Below are positions 15,255 to 24,188 of a stretch of 52,348 nucleotides of DNA, one piece after another. Source of the stretch: Microbacteriaceae bacterium (GTDB lineage: Bacteria; Actinomycetota; Actinomycetes; Actinomycetales; Microbacteriaceae); NCBI GenBank assembly GCA_947444785.1, contig CANFBG010000003.1, positions 1-52,348 of the forward strand. The letters are read 5' to 3'. Numbering within the stretch: position 1 is the first letter of the stretch; each line of letters begins with the position of its first letter. The position numbers and the translations under genes were made by a program. The notes beneath the pieces are model-generated. The model searched no databases. It had not been told where the DNA came from and was given only the letters and a program-made list of their open reading frames with translations.

Positions 15255-16415
15255 GTGGCCGCTATCAATTTGGGAATGCCCAAAGTTCCAGAAGTTCTCT
15301 CTCCCCGTCGAAAGACCCGGCAGATCAAAGTCGGAAAAGTACTCGTTGGCGGTGACGCGCAGGTAAGCGTGCAGTCCATGACGACGACGCCGACGACCAA
15401 CATCAATGCGACCCTGCAGCAGATCGCAGAGCTCACGGCTTCGGGCTGCGACATCGTGCGCGTTGCCGTTCCCTCGAGGGACGACGCCGAGGCGCTGCCG
15501 ATTATCGCGAAGAAGAGCCAGATCCCGGTCATCGCGGACATCCACTTCCAGCCGAACTACGTGTTCGCGGCAATCGATGCCGGATGCGCGGCCGTCCGGG
15601 TGAACCCCGGCAACATCCGCAAGTTCGACGACCAGGTAGGCAAGATCGCCGCCGCGGCCAAGGCCGCCGGCGTGTCTCTCCGCATCGGTGTCAACGCCGG
15701 TTCGCTCGAGCCCAGCCTCCTGGCGAAGTACGGCAAGGCGACCCCGGAGGCCCTCGTCGAGAGCGCCGTCTGGGAGGCCAGCCTCTTCGAGGAGCATGAC
15801 TTCCACGACTTCAAGATCTCGGTCAAGCACAACGACCCCGTCATCATGGTCAAGGCGTATCGCCTGCTGGCCGAGCGAGGCGACTGGCCCTTCCACCTCG
15901 GCGTGACCGAGGCCGGCCCCGAGTTCCAGGGCACCATCAAGAGCGCCACCGCGTTCGGCATCCTCTTGGGCGAGGGAATCGGCGACACGATCCGGGTCTC
16001 ACTGTCTGCCCCGCCGGCGCTGGAGATCAAGGTCGGCCTGCAGATCCTCCAGTCGCTGAACCTCCGAGAGCGCAAGCTCGAGATCGTCTCCTGCCCGAGC
16101 TGCGGCCGCGCGCAGGTCGACGTCTACAAGCTGGCCAATGATGTCACGGCCGGCCTCGAGGGAATGACTGTGCCGCTTCGAGTCGCCGTCATGGGCTGCG
16201 TCGTCAACGGGCCGGGTGAGGCCAGGGAGGCCGACCTCGGTGTCGCCTCCGGCAACGGCAAGGGTCAGATCTTCGTCAAGGGCGAGATCATCAAGACCGT
16301 TCCGGAGTCTGAAATCGTGGCGACGCTGATCGAAGAGGCAAATCGCCTCGCCGCTGAGATGCCCGCGGGTGACACATCCACCGGTATTCCGGTGGTCAGC
16401 GTCGGTTCTGCATAG
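15255..16415 (+). CDS. ispG: 4-hydroxy-3-methylbut-2-en-1-yl diphosphate synthase (flavodoxin)
   Basis: Iron-sulphur enzyme of the MEP pathway: reductive ring-opening of MEcPP to HMBPP. The 386-residue protein is the bacterial two-domain form: a TIM barrel ([30 protein letters not shown]) and a C-terminal [4Fe-4S] domain with Cys280 and Cys283 (SCPSCGR), Cys315 and Glu322 ([10 protein letters not shown]). All cluster ligands are present. Starts at GTG 15255, leaderless by the -10 box. Lies directly downstream of rip1 in the usual actinobacterial order. Confidence 0.96.
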   Translation: MAAINLGMPKVPEVLSPRRKTRQIKVGKVLVGGDAQVSVQSMTTTPTTNINATLQQIAELTASGCDIVRVAVPSRDDAEALPIIAKKSQIPVIADIHFQPNYVFAAIDAGCAAVRVNPGNIRKFDDQVGKIAAAAKAAGVSLRIGVNAGSLEPSLLAKYGKATPEALVESAVWEASLFEEHDFHDFKISVKHNDPVIMVKAYRLLAERGDWPFHLGVTEAGPEFQGTIKSATAFGILLGEGIGDTIRVSLSAPPALEIKVGLQILQSLNLRERKLEIVSCPSCGRAQVDVYKLANDVTAGLEGMTVPLRVAVMGCVVNGPGEAREADLGVASGNGKGQIFVKGEIIKTVPESEIVATLIEEANRLAAEMPAGDTSTGIPVVSVGSA

Positions 16416-16617
16416 CCTCTACACAGGCGCCGGTCAGTCAATGATGAGGTTGGCTGGCTAGCTTCAGGTGTTCTTGCTGTAATGCTGCAGCCACTCGACT
16501 GAAGTTCCGCAACAGGAAGACGGCCAGCTCATCGCACGCTCACGCACCCCGATCCATTCATCAGGTGACACCCCCCGGCACGGTAGCCATCGCCAGGGCT
16601 CGGTCGCCGGGGGTGTC
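16416..16617 (+). other. Interval between ispG and the LCP gene: open extension without a start codon
   Basis: From 16483 to 16617 the LCP frame has no stop but also no ATG, GTG or TTG. An ATG at 16482 lies one base out of this frame and meets TGA after six codons. I see no terminator after ispG and no clear hairpin. The region probably holds the LCP promoter and the true N-terminus. Confidence 0.4.
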
Positions 16618-17811
16618 TTGAAGGCGCTGGCGGTCGGCCTCGCTGTGGCCCTTGTCAGCTCCGTGTCCGTTGCGGCCATCGCTGTCGGCAGCCTGGCGGG
16701 AGAGGTGGCGAAGAACACCGTCAGCCTCGGGAATGAGGCCCAGACTGCTCCCCTCGTCGACATCGGGGCAATCGAGGGCGGTGTCAACATGCTCATCGTG
16801 GGCAGTGATACCCGGCTCGATCAACTCTCCGTCGCGGACAGCACCGGCGGGGCACGCAACGACGTGACGATGCTCATGCACATCTCGCAGGATCACCAGC
16901 GGGTCACCGTCGTGAGCATTCCTCGCGACACCATGATCACCATGCCCGCGTGCAAGGACCCGGTGACCGGGGACATGCTGGGTGCGGCGAGCTATCAGCA
17001 GTTCAATTCGGCTCTTGGCCGTGGCGGCCTGGCCTGCGTCGTGAAAGCGGCCGAGTCAGTGACCGGCCTCACGATTCCCTATGCAGGAATGATCAGCTTC
17101 GACGGCGTCACGGCGATGACCAACGTCATGGGCGGCGTGGATGTGTGTATCGCCAAGGCGATCAACGATCCCTACAGCAACGTGCATCTTGCCGCGGGCC
17201 AGCAGACCCTGACCGGCGAAGACGCCCTCGGCTTCCTTCGAACGCGGGAGGGTGTCGGTGACGGCAGCGACCTCGCCCGAATCAGCTCCCAGCAGGTCTA
17301 CCTGTCGGCACTCGTTCGCAAGATGCTCTCGGAGGGGACGCTGACCAACCCCCTGACCATCTACGGCCTCGCCAAGGCTGCGCTGACGAACATGCAGTTC
17401 TCCAGCCAGCTTGCGTCCCTCGATTCGATGATCTCGATCGCCAAGGCCCTTGCCGGGGTGTCGCTCGCAAATGTCTCGTTCCTCAGATATCCGGTGGCCG
17501 GCGACCCCCAGGACCCGAACAGGGTCGTCGTCAGCGGGTCGGACGCCAAGATCCTGAATGCCGCCCTGCTGAACGACACCCCCCTCGATCTGAGCCGCAC
17601 ATCGACGGCGGGCTCGTCGAAGGTCGAGAGCACTGTCGGCGAGGCGGCATCCACGGCCGCGGCGACCGCGACCCCGGCTCCGGATGCGATCCCGGCTCCG
17701 GATGCGACGGCCAGCGCCACGCCGCTGCCCACGGCCTCCGCAGCCCTGAAGCTGCCGGACTCCTTCACCGGCCAGACGGCGAGCCAGGTGACCTGCTCCA
17801 TCGGCAACTGA
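16618..17811 (+). CDS. LytR-CpsA-Psr (LCP) family cell-wall glycopolymer ligase
   Basis: LCP enzymes move polyprenyl-phosphate-linked glycopolymers onto peptidoglycan at the outer face of the membrane. Seen: one N-terminal transmembrane helix, then LIVGSDTR, RNDVTMLMHI, VSIPRDTMI and a later FLRTREGVGDGSDLARISSQQ, the arginine-rich substrate region; the C-terminus is an Ala/Thr/Pro-rich tail ending TCSIGN. The N-terminus is unsettled: only a TTG (16618) is available in frame, and it would leave one lysine before the helix. The frame stays open upstream to 16483 and encodes a basic, coding-like stretch (IARSRTPIHSSGD, RHGSHRQGS) with no ATG, GTG or TTG. Either an unusual start (for example ATC 16531) or a frame error is possible. 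Confidence 0.85.
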   Translation: MKALAVGLAVALVSSVSVAAIAVGSLAGEVAKNTVSLGNEAQTAPLVDIGAIEGGVNMLIVGSDTRLDQLSVADSTGGARNDVTMLMHISQDHQRVTVVSIPRDTMITMPACKDPVTGDMLGAASYQQFNSALGRGGLACVVKAAESVTGLTIPYAGMISFDGVTAMTNVMGGVDVCIAKAINDPYSNVHLAAGQQTLTGEDALGFLRTREGVGDGSDLARISSQQVYLSALVRKMLSEGTLTNPLTIYGLAKAALTNMQFSSQLASLDSMISIAKALAGVSLANVSFLRYPVAGDPQDPNRVVVSGSDAKILNAALLNDTPLDLSRTSTAGSSKVESTVGEAASTAAATATPAPDAIPAPDATASATPLPTASAALKLPDSFTGQTASQVTCSIGN

Positions 17812-17855
17812 GCCGGTATCTTCCGACTCGCGTTCTTCAGGTGCCGAACGGTCAA

Positions 17856-17861
17856 TAGAAT
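17856..17861 (+). promoter_or_regulatory. -10 box of proS (TAGAAT)
   Basis: TAGAAT, a near-consensus -10, is followed by 6 nt and the GTG at 17868. This indicates a leaderless proS transcript. Confidence 0.6.
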
Positions 17862-17867
17862 TGACCC

Positions 17868-19640
17868 GTGCCTGTGCGTCTAACTAACTACTTCCTCCGA
17901 ACCCTCCGCGAAGACCCCTCCGATGCGGAGGTGACGAGTCATCGCCTGCTTGTGCGCGGTGCCTATATCAGGCGCCAGGCGCCGGGCATCTTCGCCTGGC
18001 TGCCGATCGGCCTTCGGGTCAAGGGCAAGATCGAGGCCATCGTCCGTGAGGAGATGGCGGCCGCCGGGGCCCACGAGGTTCACTTCCCGGCGCTCCTGCC
18101 CAAGGAGCCCTACGAGGTCACCGGTCGCTACACGGAGTATGGCGACGGCATGTTCCGCCTTGCGGACCGCCGGGACGCGGGCTACGTGCTCGCCCCGACC
18201 CACGAGGAGGTCTTCACCCTCCTGGTCAAGGATCTCTACAACAGCTACAAGGACCTTCCCCTGTCGATCTATCAGATCCAGGACAAGTACCGCGACGAGG
18301 CCCGCCCCCGTGCCGGGCTCCTGCGCGGTCGCGAGTTCACGATGAAGGATGCCTACTCCTTCGACTACACGGATGCGGGCTTGAACGCCTCCTATCAGGC
18401 CCAGCGCGATGCCTACGAGCGCATCTTCACGCGCCTCGGCCTCGAGTACGTCATCGTCACGGCCGACGCCGGCGCCATGGGCGGCTCCAAGAGCGAGGAG
18501 TTCCTGCACCCGACGCCGGTCGGCGAGGACACCTTTGTTCGCTCCGCCGGGGGCTACGCCGCCAACATCGAAGCTTTCACAACCCTCGTGCCCGACTCGA
18601 TCCCACTCGAGGGACTCCCTGATGCACGGGTCTTCGACTCGCCGAACACCCCCACGATCCAGACTCTCGTGGATCTCGCCAACGCCGAGCAGCCTCGTGC
18701 CGACGGCACGCTGTGGACCGCGGCGCACACACTGAAGAACGTGGTCCTGGCGCTCACCCAGCTCGACGGCACCCGCGAACTCGTCGTGATCGGCCTGCCG
18801 GGCGATCGTGATGTGGACCAGAAGCGCGCCGAGGTGGCGTTCCAGCCCGCCGAGGTCGAGGCCGCCACCGAGGAGGACTTCAAGAAGCACCCCGGGCTCG
18901 TCAAGGGCTACATCGGCCCCTGGTCCGCCGACGGGGCAGTCCTCGGAACCGCCAGCCGCACCGGCATCCGCTACCTGCTCGATCCCCGCGTCGTCGAGGG
19001 CACCGAGTGGATCACCGGCGCCAACGAGACCGAGAAGCATGTCCTCCAGCTCGTCGCCGGCCGCGATTTCACGGCGGATGGCGTCGTCGAGGCGGCATCC
19101 ATTCGCGATGGCGACCCGGCCCCCGACGGCTCCGGCCCCATCGAGAGTGCCCGCGGCATGGAGATCGGCCACGTCTTCCAGCTCGGCCGCAAGTACGCCG
19201 AAGCCCTGGGGCTGAAGGTGCTCGACGAGAACGGCAAGCTCGTGACCGTCACAATGGGTTCCTACGGCATCGGCGTCACCCGCATCCTTGCCATCATCGC
19301 GGAGCTGAACAACGACGCGAAGGGCCTGATCTGGCCGAAGCCGGTCGCGCCCTTCGATGTGCACGTCCTGGCAACGGGCAAGGACTCGCTCGCCTATGAG
19401 ACCGCCGAGGTCATCGTCGAAGCGCTTGAGGCATCGGGCCGGGACGTCCTCTACGACGACCGTCCCAAGGTTTCTCCTGGGGTGAAGTTCGGCGACGCCG
19501 AGCTCCTGGGCGTGCCCACAATCGTCATCGTCGGCCGTGGCGTCGCCGACGGCGTCGTCGAGCTATGGGACCGGCGCTCCGGGGAGCGACTCGAGGTGGC
19601 AATCGGCGATGTCGTCGCCCGCCTCGGCGAAGTCGGCTAA
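17868..19640 (+). CDS. proS: Proline--tRNA ligase (bacterial type with editing insertion)
   Basis: Charges tRNA-Pro with proline. The 590-residue class II synthetase has the bacterial arrangement: catalytic core with [23 protein letters not shown] and [16 protein letters not shown] (motif 2), an INS deacylase editing domain between motifs 2 and 3 (about 230-400; [26 protein letters not shown]), motif 3 with GSYGIGVTR, and a C-terminal anticodon-binding domain (about 490-590). Starts at GTG 17868, leaderless. proS sits directly before nusA, which in many actinobacteria is separated from it by rimP. Confidence 0.97.
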   Translation: MPVRLTNYFLRTLREDPSDAEVTSHRLLVRGAYIRRQAPGIFAWLPIGLRVKGKIEAIVREEMAAAGAHEVHFPALLPKEPYEVTGRYTEYGDGMFRLADRRDAGYVLAPTHEEVFTLLVKDLYNSYKDLPLSIYQIQDKYRDEARPRAGLLRGREFTMKDAYSFDYTDAGLNASYQAQRDAYERIFTRLGLEYVIVTADAGAMGGSKSEEFLHPTPVGEDTFVRSAGGYAANIEAFTTLVPDSIPLEGLPDARVFDSPNTPTIQTLVDLANAEQPRADGTLWTAAHTLKNVVLALTQLDGTRELVVIGLPGDRDVDQKRAEVAFQPAEVEAATEEDFKKHPGLVKGYIGPWSADGAVLGTASRTGIRYLLDPRVVEGTEWITGANETEKHVLQLVAGRDFTADGVVEAASIRDGDPAPDGSGPIESARGMEIGHVFQLGRKYAEALGLKVLDENGKLVTVTMGSYGIGVTRILAIIAELNNDAKGLIWPKPVAPFDVHVLATGKDSLAYETAEVIVEALEASGRDVLYDDRPKVSPGVKFGDAELLGVPTIVIVGRGVADGVVELWDRRSGERLEVAIGDVVARLGEVG

Positions 19641-19651
19641 ACTGAATCCTT

Positions 19652-19674
19652 GGGCCGGGAGAGCATCCCGGCCC
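19652..19674 (+). terminator. Hairpin in the proS-nusA gap, possible terminator or leader structure
   Basis: GGGCCGGGA (19652-19660) pairs with TCCCGGCCC (19666-19674) around the 5-nt loop GAGCA, 12 nt after the proS stop. No T run follows; the next 40 nt are A-rich and lead into the nusA Shine-Dalgarno. It may be a terminator without a T tract or the 5' end of the nusA leader. Confidence 0.5.
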
Positions 19675-19720
19675 CCAAAATCTTGCAATAAAGCAAACTA
19701 AAAAAAGAAGGAGGCCGGCC

Positions 19721-20815
19721 ATGGATATCGACCTCAGCGTACTCAGGGTGCTCGAGCGCGAACGGGAAATCCCATTCGAAGAGCTGGTACAGATCATCGA
19801 ACAGGCGATTCTCACCGCCTACCTGAAGCACATCGACCAGGCGGGCCTGGAGAACATCAGGGGCGTTGACCCCAAGGTCGCCGACCATCGGGGGACCGAC
19901 CCCAAGGCCGCCGACAAGAAGGCGGCCGAGGCGGCTGCCGCCAGTGACCCGAATGCGGCCCCGCCCGCACGCGTGCACCTTGACCGCAAGACCGGGCACA
20001 TCAGCATCTTTGTGCCCGAGCTCGACGAAGACGGGCTGGTTATCGGCGAGGCGCACGACGAGCCGAGCGATTTCGGCCGCATCGGCGCCTTCGCCGCCAA
20101 GCAGGTCATCAACCAGCGCCTCCGCGATCTGGCCGACGACGCCGTGCTCGGGGAGTTCAAGGGTCGCGAGGGCGACATCATCGCGGGAATCATCCAGCAG
20201 GGCCCGAACCCCCGGATGATCCACGTCGACCTGGGCACGATCGAGGCGATCCTTCCTCCCGAGGAGCAGGTTCCCGGCGAGGATTACTCGCACGGCACCC
20301 GAATCCGGGTCTTCGTCACGAGTGTGACGCGTGGCCTCAAGGGCCCCGCCATCACCGTGTCCCGCACGCACCCGTCGCTGGTTCGCAAGCTGTTCGCACT
20401 CGAGGTGCCGGAGATTGCGAACGGACTCGTGGAGATCGTGTCGCTCGCCCGCGAGGCGGGCCATCGCACGAAGATCGCCGTTCGCGCAACCGAGCCCGGC
20501 ATCAACGCCAAGGGCGCCTGCATCGGTGAGCTCGGCCAGCGTGTTCGTGCCGTGACGAGCGAACTCGGAAACGAGAAGATCGACATCGTCGACTTCTCCG
20601 AGGACCTTTCCACGTTCGTGGCGAATGCCCTGTCGCCGGCCAAGGTGTCGAGTGCGTTCGTAATCGACGAGTCCCTGAAGGCGGTTCGCGCGCTGGTTCC
20701 CGATTACCAGCTCTCGCTGGCCATCGGCAAGGAGGGCCAGAACGCCCGGCTGGCGGCCAAGCTGACCGGCGCGAAGATCGACATTCAGCCCGACTCCGTC
20801 ATGGATGAGGCCTAA
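19721..20815 (+). CDS. nusA: Transcription termination/antitermination protein NusA
   Basis: Binds RNA polymerase and nascent RNA and modulates pausing, termination and antitermination. The 364-residue protein has the N-terminal polymerase-binding domain (1-130), an S1 domain (about 140-205), and KH1/KH2 (about 205-350; AITVSRTHPSLVRKLF, AREAGHRTKIAV, GACIGELGQRVRAV, LSLAIGKEGQNARLAAKLTG). It lacks the acidic C-terminal repeats of E. coli NusA, as usual in Gram-positives. An Ala/Lys/Asp-rich low-complexity insert stands at about 48-82 in the N-terminal domain. The strong Shine-Dalgarno AAGAAGGAGG precedes ATG 19721. Confidence 0.96.
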   Translation: MDIDLSVLRVLEREREIPFEELVQIIEQAILTAYLKHIDQAGLENIRGVDPKVADHRGTDPKAADKKAAEAAAASDPNAAPPARVHLDRKTGHISIFVPELDEDGLVIGEAHDEPSDFGRIGAFAAKQVINQRLRDLADDAVLGEFKGREGDIIAGIIQQGPNPRMIHVDLGTIEAILPPEEQVPGEDYSHGTRIRVFVTSVTRGLKGPAITVSRTHPSLVRKLFALEVPEIANGLVEIVSLAREAGHRTKIAVRATEPGINAKGACIGELGQRVRAVTSELGNEKIDIVDFSEDLSTFVANALSPAKVSSAFVIDESLKAVRALVPDYQLSLAIGKEGQNARLAAKLTGAKIDIQPDSVMDEA

Positions 20816-20824
20816 CCAGCTCAA

Positions 20825-20860
20825 CGGCTGTGCGGCAACGGCTGGCTGAACAGCCGGAGG
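20825..20860 (+). promoter_or_regulatory. Hairpin touching the ylxR Shine-Dalgarno with a duplicated 5' arm
   Basis: CGGCTG (20839-20844) pairs with CAGCCG (20851-20856) around a 6-nt loop; the last G of the stem is the first base of the Shine-Dalgarno GGAGG (20856-20860). A second identical 5' arm lies at 20825-20830, within a CAACGGCTG direct repeat (20822-20830, 20836-20844), so two arms compete for one partner. Confidence 0.4.
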
Positions 20861-20866
20861 TGTACT

Positions 20867-21142
20867 ATGGAACCTGTAAGAACGTGTGTCGGTTGCCGCG
20901 CGCGTGCCGCACAGTCCTCACTTCTGAGGGTTGTGGCCCGGAACTTTCGTGTTGCCGTCGATGAGACGGCAACACTTCAAGGCCGGGGCGCGTGGGTGCA
21001 TCCGACTCGTGAGTGTGTTGAGAACTCGATAAAGCGCCGGGCCTTCGGTCGGGCGCTTCGGGTCCCAGAGTCACTCGACACTGGGGACGTGCTGTCGTTC
21101 GTCACTGTTCTGGCGAGCGTCCCTGAAGTTGAACTTCCCTGA
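20867..21142 (+). CDS. ylxR: YlxR family RNA-binding protein (RnpM, DUF448)
   Basis: Small basic RNA-binding protein of 91 residues encoded between nusA and infB in most Gram-positives. In Bacillus the homologue binds RNase P RNA (RnpM). Signature RTCVGCRARA (Cys7, Cys10) at the start, LLRVVAR, GRGAWVHPTRECVENSIKRRAF in the middle. Good Shine-Dalgarno GGAGG 6 nt before ATG. The end of the gene contains the 6-bp palindrome GAAGTT-G-AACTTC (21125-21137). The C-terminal dozen residues are acidic and not conserved. Confidence 0.93.
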   Translation: MEPVRTCVGCRARAAQSSLLRVVARNFRVAVDETATLQGRGAWVHPTRECVENSIKRRAFGRALRVPESLDTGDVLSFVTVLASVPEVELP

Positions 21143-21188
21143 GGTATCCACCGTTGGATTGACCGGTTATGCCGGCCTGCCCACTGAA

Positions 21189-21217
21189 TTGACCGATTGG
21201 CATCGTGACCAAATAAT
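21189..21217 (+). promoter_or_regulatory. infB: Internal promoter before infB (TTGACC-17-AATAAT)
   Basis: TTGACC at 21189-21194 and AATAAT at 21212-21217 are 17 bp apart, each differing by one base from the sigma-70 consensus. Predicted start near 21224. An identical ATTGACCG element lies 30 bp upstream (TTGACC 21159-21164). infB can thus be transcribed apart from nusA-ylxR. Confidence 0.6.
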
Positions 21218-21272
21218 GAGCGCGTCCTAATAATGAGCGTCGTCTAATGAGCGGCTCGTAATGAGATCCGTC
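21214..21272 (+). repeat. Degenerate 14-nt tandem array TAATGAGCGnnnTC upstream of infB
   Basis: Four copies: 21214-21227, then (after TAA) 21231-21244, 21245-21258 and 21259-21272, followed by another TAATG at 21279. All share TAATGAG; the first three share TAATGAGCG. The array is much more A/T-rich than its surroundings, and each unit is a stop-start overlap. Confidence 0.8.
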
Positions 21273-21281
21273 CGCAAATAA
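21216..21281 (+). CDS. Chain of four mini open reading frames in the infB leader
   Basis: uORF1 21216-21230 (MSAS), uORF2 21233-21247 (MSVV), uORF3 21247-21261 (MSGS), uORF4 21261-21281 (MRSVRK). From uORF2 on, each stop shares its last base with the next start (TAATG), so one ribosome could terminate and restart along the whole chain. No Shine-Dalgarno precedes them. The frames are certain as sequence; translation is inferred. Confidence 0.4.
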
Positions 21282-21436
21282 TGGTCTGCCCCTGTCTGGG
21301 TGCAGATCCCAGACAGGAGAATTGTGGCTGCAAAACCACGCGTGCACGAAGTCGCCGCCGAACTTGGCGTCGACAGCAAAATAGCTCTCGCAAAGCTGAA
21401 GGAAATGGGCCAGTTCGTCAAGGGCCCCTCATCTAG
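21281..21436 (+). CDS. Fifth upstream frame overlapping the infB start
   Basis: ATG 21281 overlaps the stop of uORF4 (TAATG). The frame runs 51 codons through the hairpin and the infB start in another frame and stops at TAG 21434-21436. Its product would be Cys/Arg-rich and not protein-like, so the role would be the act of translation: a ribosome here would open the hairpin that covers the infB Shine-Dalgarno. Confidence 0.35.
   Translation: MVCPCLGADPRQENCGCKTTRARSRRRTWRRQQNSSRKAEGNGPVRQGPLI
21291..21317 (+). promoter_or_regulatory. infB: 10-bp perfect hairpin masking the infB Shine-Dalgarno
   Basis: CCTGTCTGGG (21291-21300) pairs perfectly with CCCAGACAGG (21308-21317) around a 7-nt loop. 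The 3' arm contains the AGG of the Shine-Dalgarno AGGAGA (21315-21320) that precedes the infB GTG by 3 nt. If formed in the mRNA it would hinder initiation on infB. Confidence 0.7.
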
Positions 21437-24143
21437 CATCGAGCCCCCGGTCGCACGTCGACTGAAGGAGGCCCTGATCGCCGACGGCGCCACGCAGGTG
21501 GCCGCGCCGGCCGCAGCAGTATCAGCCCCCGCGGCGCCTGTTGCCCCGGTCGCAGCACCGGCGTCGGCACGGCCCTCGTCGGGAGCCACGCCCGGCCCGG
21601 CACGCCCCGCAGTGCCCGAGACTGTCGCCGCCCCGGTGGCAGCAGCTCCCGCACCCGCAGCGGCGCCCGAGGCCACGGTTCAGGCTGCCGCCCCAGCCGC
21701 CCCGGCGTCAGAGTCCAAGGCTCCCGCAGCGGCCCCCGTCGCTCCCGAGGCCGGCGCTGCAACGCGTCCCGGCGCCCCGCGTCCGGGAAACAACCCGTTC
21801 GCCAGCGCACAGGGCATGCAGCGTCCCGGCGCCCCGCGTCCAGGCAACAACCCCTTCGCAAGTTCTCAGGGCATGGGTACCACGCCGTCTGCTCCCGCGG
21901 CTCCCCGCGCCGGTTCCGGCGGCGGAGCAACCGGCGCCATCCCGCGTCCGGTCGCCCCGCGTCCAGGTATTCCCCGTCCGGGCGCACCGCGTCCCGGCGG
22001 AGCAGGCCAGGGTGCCCGTCCGGGCGGCTTCGGCCAGCGTCCGGCCGGTGCCGGCGGCGGTTTCCGTCCCGGTGGACCCGGCGGTGCCCGTCCGGCCGGT
22101 GCCGGTGGAGCAGCCCGTCCCGGTGGAGCTCCCGGAGCCCCCGGTGCAACCACGTTCGGCGCACCCCGTCCCGGCGGTGCGGGTGGACGTGGCCGCGGTC
22201 CCGGCGGTGGTACCGCTGGAGCATTCGGTCGTGGCGGCGGTCGTGCCAAGGCACGCAAGTCGAAGCGCACGAAGCGCGCCGAGTTCGAGCTGCGGGAAGC
22301 CCCCTCGCTGGGTGGCGTCAGCGTTCCCCGCGGCGACGGCTCGACCGTGGTTCGCCTGCGTCGCGGAGCATCCATCACGGACTTCGCCGACAAGATCGAC
22401 GCCAGCCCCGGCAACCTCGTGACCGTGCTGTTCCACCTCGGTGAGATGGCAACGGCCACGGAGAGCCTCGACGAGGCGACCTTCGACATCCTGGGTGAAG
22501 AACTCGGCTACAAGATCATGATGGTCAGCCCCGAGGACGAGGACCGCGAGCTTCTCTCGGGCTTAGACATCGACATCGACCAGGAGCTGGAGGACGAGAC
22601 CGACGAAGACCTCGAGGTGCGTCCCCCGGTCGTCACCGTCATGGGTCACGTCGACCACGGTAAGACCCGTCTGCTGGATGCAATCCGCAGTGCGAACGTC
22701 GTTGCCGGCGAGGCCGGTGGCATCACCCAGCACATCGGTGCCTACCAGGTCGTCGCCGAGCACGAGGGCGTCGAGCGCGCCATCACCTTCATCGACACCC
22801 CGGGTCACGAGGCGTTCACCGCCATGCGAGCCCGTGGTGCCCAGGTCACCGACATCGCGATCCTCGTGGTCGCGGCAGATGACGGCATCATGCCGCAGAC
22901 GGTCGAGGCGTTGAACCACGCCCAGGCCGCCGGCGTTCCGATCGTCGTCGCGGTGAACAAGATCGACAAGGTCGGCGCAAACCCGGCCAAGGTCCGCCAG
23001 CAGCTCACCGAATTCGGCCTCGTCGCCGAGGAGTACGGCGGAGACGTCATGTTCGTCGACGTGTCGGCGCTGAACAAGATCGGTATCAAGGAACTCCTTG
23101 ACGCCGTCCTGCTCACCGCAGACGCCGGCCTTGACATGCGCGCCAACCCGAACAAGGCCGCCCGCGGTGTCGCCATCGAGGCAAAGCTCGACAAGGGTCG
23201 CGGTGCAGTTGCGACCGTGCTCATCCAGTCGGGAACGCTTCGCGTCGGAGACCCCATCGTCGCCGGTACCGCCTACGGCAAGGTTCGTGCCATGCACGAC
23301 GAAGATGGAAACGTCCTCACCGTCGCACTGCCGGCCCGCCCCGTTCAGGTGCAGGGCCTCTCGAGTGTTCCCCGCGCCGGTGACACGTTCCTCGTCACCG
23401 AGGACGACCGCACCGCCCGCCAGATCGCCGAGAAGCGTGAAGCCGTCGAGCGTAACGCCCTGCTGGCCAAGAGCCGCAAGCGCATCAGCCTCGAGGACTT
23501 CACCCGTGCGCTCGAAGAGGGCAAGGTCGAGTCGCTCAACCTCATCATCAAGGGTGACGTCTCCGGTGCCGTTGAGGCCCTGGAGGAGTCGCTGCTCAAG
23601 ATCGAGGTCGACGACTCCGTTCAGCTGCGCATCATCCACCGCGGTGTCGGTGCTGTTACCGAGAGCGACGTCAACCTCGCCACCGTCGACAACGCCATCA
23701 TCATCGGGTTCAACGTTCGCCCCGACACGAAGGCCCGCGAGCGTGCTGCCCGCGAAGGCGTCGACGTCAGGTTCTACTCGGTCATCTACTCGGCACTCGA
23801 GGACATTGAGAACTCCCTCAAGGGAATGCTCAAGCCCGAGTTCGAAGAGGTGCAGTCGGGTGTGGCCGAGATCCGCGAGATCTTCCGTTCCTCCAAGTTC
23901 GGCAACATCGCGGGTGTCATCGTTCGCTCCGGCACGATCACCAGGAACGCCAAGGCGCGGGTCATCCGCGACGGAATCGTTGTTGGAGACAACCTCGCAA
24001 TCGAGAGCCTGCGCCGCTTCAAGGACGATGTCACCGAGGTCCGCACGGACTTCGAGTGTGGTATCGGTCTGGGCAAGTTCAACGACATCCAGCTCGGCGA
24101 CGAGATCGAGACCATCGAGATGAAGGAAAAGCCGCGCGTCTAG
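21324..24143 (+). CDS. infB: Translation initiation factor IF-2
   Basis: GTPase that places initiator tRNA on the ribosome and promotes subunit joining. 939 residues: an N-terminal IF2_N helix domain ([13 protein letters not shown]), a long Ala/Pro then Gly/Arg/Pro-rich linker (about 60-310), a second IF2_N (about 330-390), the G domain with GHVDHGKT (441-448), [16 protein letters not shown] and NKID, then domains II-IV that bind fMet-tRNA. Start GTG 21324 is preceded by AGGAGA, whose first half lies in a perfect hairpin. The linker length is typical of high-GC actinobacteria. It has an internal promoter and an unusual leader with chained mini-frames, so it may be controlled separately from nusA-ylxR. 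Confidence 0.97.
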   Translation: MAAKPRVHEVAAELGVDSKIALAKLKEMGQFVKGPSSSIEPPVARRLKEALIADGATQVAAPAAAVSAPAAPVAPVAAPASARPSSGATPGPARPAVPETVAAPVAAAPAPAAAPEATVQAAAPAAPASESKAPAAAPVAPEAGAATRPGAPRPGNNPFASAQGMQRPGAPRPGNNPFASSQGMGTTPSAPAAPRAGSGGGATGAIPRPVAPRPGIPRPGAPRPGGAGQGARPGGFGQRPAGAGGGFRPGGPGGARPAGAGGAARPGGAPGAPGATTFGAPRPGGAGGRGRGPGGGTAGAFGRGGGRAKARKSKRTKRAEFELREAPSLGGVSVPRGDGSTVVRLRRGASITDFADKIDASPGNLVTVLFHLGEMATATESLDEATFDILGEELGYKIMMVSPEDEDRELLSGLDIDIDQELEDETDEDLEVRPPVVTVMGHVDHGKTRLLDAIRSANVVAGEAGGITQHIGAYQVVAEHEGVERAITFIDTPGHEAFTAMRARGAQVTDIAILVVAADDGIMPQTVEALNHAQAAGVPIVVAVNKIDKVGANPAKVRQQLTEFGLVAEEYGGDVMFVDVSALNKIGIKELLDAVLLTADAGLDMRANPNKAARGVAIEAKLDKGRGAVATVLIQSGTLRVGDPIVAGTAYGKVRAMHDEDGNVLTVALPARPVQVQGLSSVPRAGDTFLVTEDDRTARQIAEKREAVERNALLAKSRKRISLEDFTRALEEGKVESLNLIIKGDVSGAVEALEESLLKIEVDDSVQLRIIHRGVGAVTESDVNLATVDNAIIIGFNVRPDTKARERAAREGVDVRFYSVIYSALEDIENSLKGMLKPEFEEVQSGVAEIREIFRSSKFGNIAGVIVRSGTITRNAKARVIRDGIVVGDNLAIESLRRFKDDVTEVRTDFECGIGLGKFNDIQLGDEIETIEMKEKPRV
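21764..21877 (+). repeat. 57-nt tandem duplication in the infB linker
   Basis: Two in-frame copies (21764-21820, 21821-21877) encode [18 protein letters not shown] and [18 protein letters not shown] in the disordered linker of IF-2. The first part of the unit is almost identical at the DNA level; the 3' part has diverged. Confidence 0.75.
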
Positions 24144-24188
24144 TCCTCACGGACTCCTCGCACGACTGACACAGAGAGACGGTGTTCC

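Noticed and set aside
17880-19364. 494-codon open frame on the minus strand across proS
   Set aside because: Lies wholly antisense to proS, low-complexity Gly/Val/Asp/Leu composition, no motif; a GC-bias shadow.
21214-21272. CRISPR-like reading of the 14-nt array before infB
   Set aside because: Units are too short, have no spacers and no cas genes lie nearby.
21764-22260. Gly/Pro/Arg-rich repeats in infB as a mobile or foreign insert
   Set aside because: This is the usual disordered linker of actinobacterial IF-2; reading frame and codon use fit the gene.
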